Assembly (NCBI GenBank): GCA_021788515.1
Contig: JAJYKN010000095.1
Location: forward strand, 1-6,082
Length of the DNA: 6,082 nucleotides
DNA from: Nitrospirota bacterium
GTDB taxonomy: Bacteria; Nitrospirota; UBA9217
Reading direction: 5' to 3'
Within the stretch, counting starts at the first letter, position 1. Each line of letters begins with the position of its first letter. A model generated the notes under the pieces. That model ran no database searches. It was not told the DNA's origin and was given only the letters and a program-made list of their open reading frames with translations. The position numbers were made by a program, and so were the translations under genes. Of the stretch, positions 5,404 through 6,082 are shown piece after piece.

Positions 5404-6081
5404 CTACGGCAGCAGTACACTTACCTTGGTGTTCGTATTGCCGATCACGTTCCGGATGAATTCGGGGTTGTGAATGCCAAGGCTGCTGTCGTTGTTGATC
5501 AGGTTGTAGTTCCAGATCGCCTTTGCCAGGGTCTGGCCCGCGTCCGTGCTGGCCGGTACAACCACATTCGGATTAACACCGGTTGCAGGCGAACCGGCAA
5601 CATAGGTCAGGTTGACGACCGGTAAGCCGTGACTCGTCGCGAGGGTCACTGATGCAATGTTGCCTGCGTAGGTGCCCGTGGCCTGCGTCGCAATTGCGGT
5701 CTTGATGTTCGACAAAAGCTGATCCAGCGCAGCCTGCGTATCCATCTGGAGCTTGCCCGCAAGACCGGAATCTATGCCGTGGCATTTCGTGCAGATGTCG
5801 AGGCTGGCAAGGAACGTATGGTTCGTATTGCCGTAATCGCTCAGCAACGCCGGAGGAAGCGTCTTCACCATGTGGCAGGTGACGCAGGAATCCGTGATGC
5901 GCGCATGGGGCGAGTAGTTGGTCGTGCCGAAGGCGCCGCCGCTCGCAGGCATGAAGTAGGCGTTATGGCCCGTGAGTACGTCGCCCTGAGCAGGCGCATG
6001 GGGAGCAGCATAGCTGCTGAGCGCGCCGAACTGCGGATCGTTATCTTCATGCAGGTAGGAATCGCCGGCCGTTGTTATGCC
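5404..6081 (-). CDS. Multiheme c-type cytochrome, C-terminal part (5' end outside window; ExtA-like position)
   Basis: The last 225 residues of a larger cytochrome; the frame is open to the right edge, so an internal ATG at 5952 is not a start. Two CxxCH heme sites are visible: CVTCH (residues 66-70) and CTKCH (97-101 of the visible part), with further His at 11, 28, 59 and 88 (for example APHAP, SPHARI, NTNHTF) as possible distal ligands. After the last heme comes a helix-rich tail containing QTLAKAIWNYNLINNDSSLGIHNPEF, the helix-turn motif common at the end of large decaheme-class and Geobacter multiheme cytochromes. The segment between (TYAGNIASVTLATSHGLPVVNL and following) may be a small beta insertion. 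It is likely periplasmic or outer-membrane associated; location cannot be judged without the N-terminus. It is terminated separately from the downstream operon. Confidence 0.88.
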   Translation of the reverse strand, partial: GITTAGDSYLHEDNDPQFGALSSYAAPHAPAQGDVLTGHNAYFMPASGGAFGTTNYSPHARITDSCVTCHMVKTLPPALLSDYGNTNHTFLASLDICTKCHGIDSGLAGKLQMDTQAALDQLLSNIKTAIATQATGTYAGNIASVTLATSHGLPVVNLTYVAGSPATGVNPNVVVPASTDAGQTLAKAIWNYNLINNDSSLGIHNPEFIRNVIGNTNTKVSVLLP

Positions 6082-6082
6082 G

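Noticed and set aside
5865..6050. Short minus-strand open frame overlapping the upstream cytochrome
   Set aside because: It is Arg/Ala-rich in another frame of a gene with clear heme motifs.

Overview
The window looks like chromosomal DNA from a metal- or mineral-respiring member of the Desulfuromonadota (Geobacter relatives). The main evidence is a cluster of lipoprotein multiheme c-type cytochromes beside an outer-membrane beta-barrel. One cytochrome is built from the alternating CxxxxCH/CxxCH repeat that is expanded in Geobacter genomes. The lineage is inferred from protein character and gene order; no database search was possible.

Left part (1-1333), plus strand: the 3' end of argB (acetylglutamate kinase) is followed by a consensus-like sigma-70 promoter and a small exported protein resembling the HR domain of the type II secretion protein GspC. 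About 215 bp with no convincing gene follows. There, plausible coding character seems to move between reading frames, which suggests a decayed or frameshifted 3' end. A perfect 34-bp palindrome with A and T tracts (1334-1367) acts as a shared terminator for the two convergent transcription units.

Middle and right part (1391-5201), minus strand, read right to left: a promoter near 5245-5273 leads into five tightly packed genes. These encode a lipoprotein parvulin-like foldase, a small lipoprotein of unknown function, a ~430-residue outer-membrane porin starting with TTG, a pentaheme lipoprotein cytochrome and an octaheme lipoprotein cytochrome. The last three abut or overlap, so they are probably translationally coupled. 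Porin, then small heme lipoprotein, then larger heme lipoprotein recalls the extBCD part of the Geobacter extABCD porin-cytochrome electron conduit.

Far right (5404-6081), minus strand: the C-terminal 225 residues of another multiheme cytochrome, ending at its own strong terminator (5338-5370). It sits upstream of the operon, as extA sits upstream of extB, and may supply the periplasmic heme chain. Here it is separated from the porin by a terminator, a promoter and two lipoprotein genes.

Working model (inference): the upstream cytochrome passes electrons from the periplasm to hemes in or at the porin, the two lipoprotein cytochromes continue the wire at the outer membrane, and the foldase helps the exported heme proteins or the barrel to fold. 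The small lipoprotein may be an accessory part of the complex.
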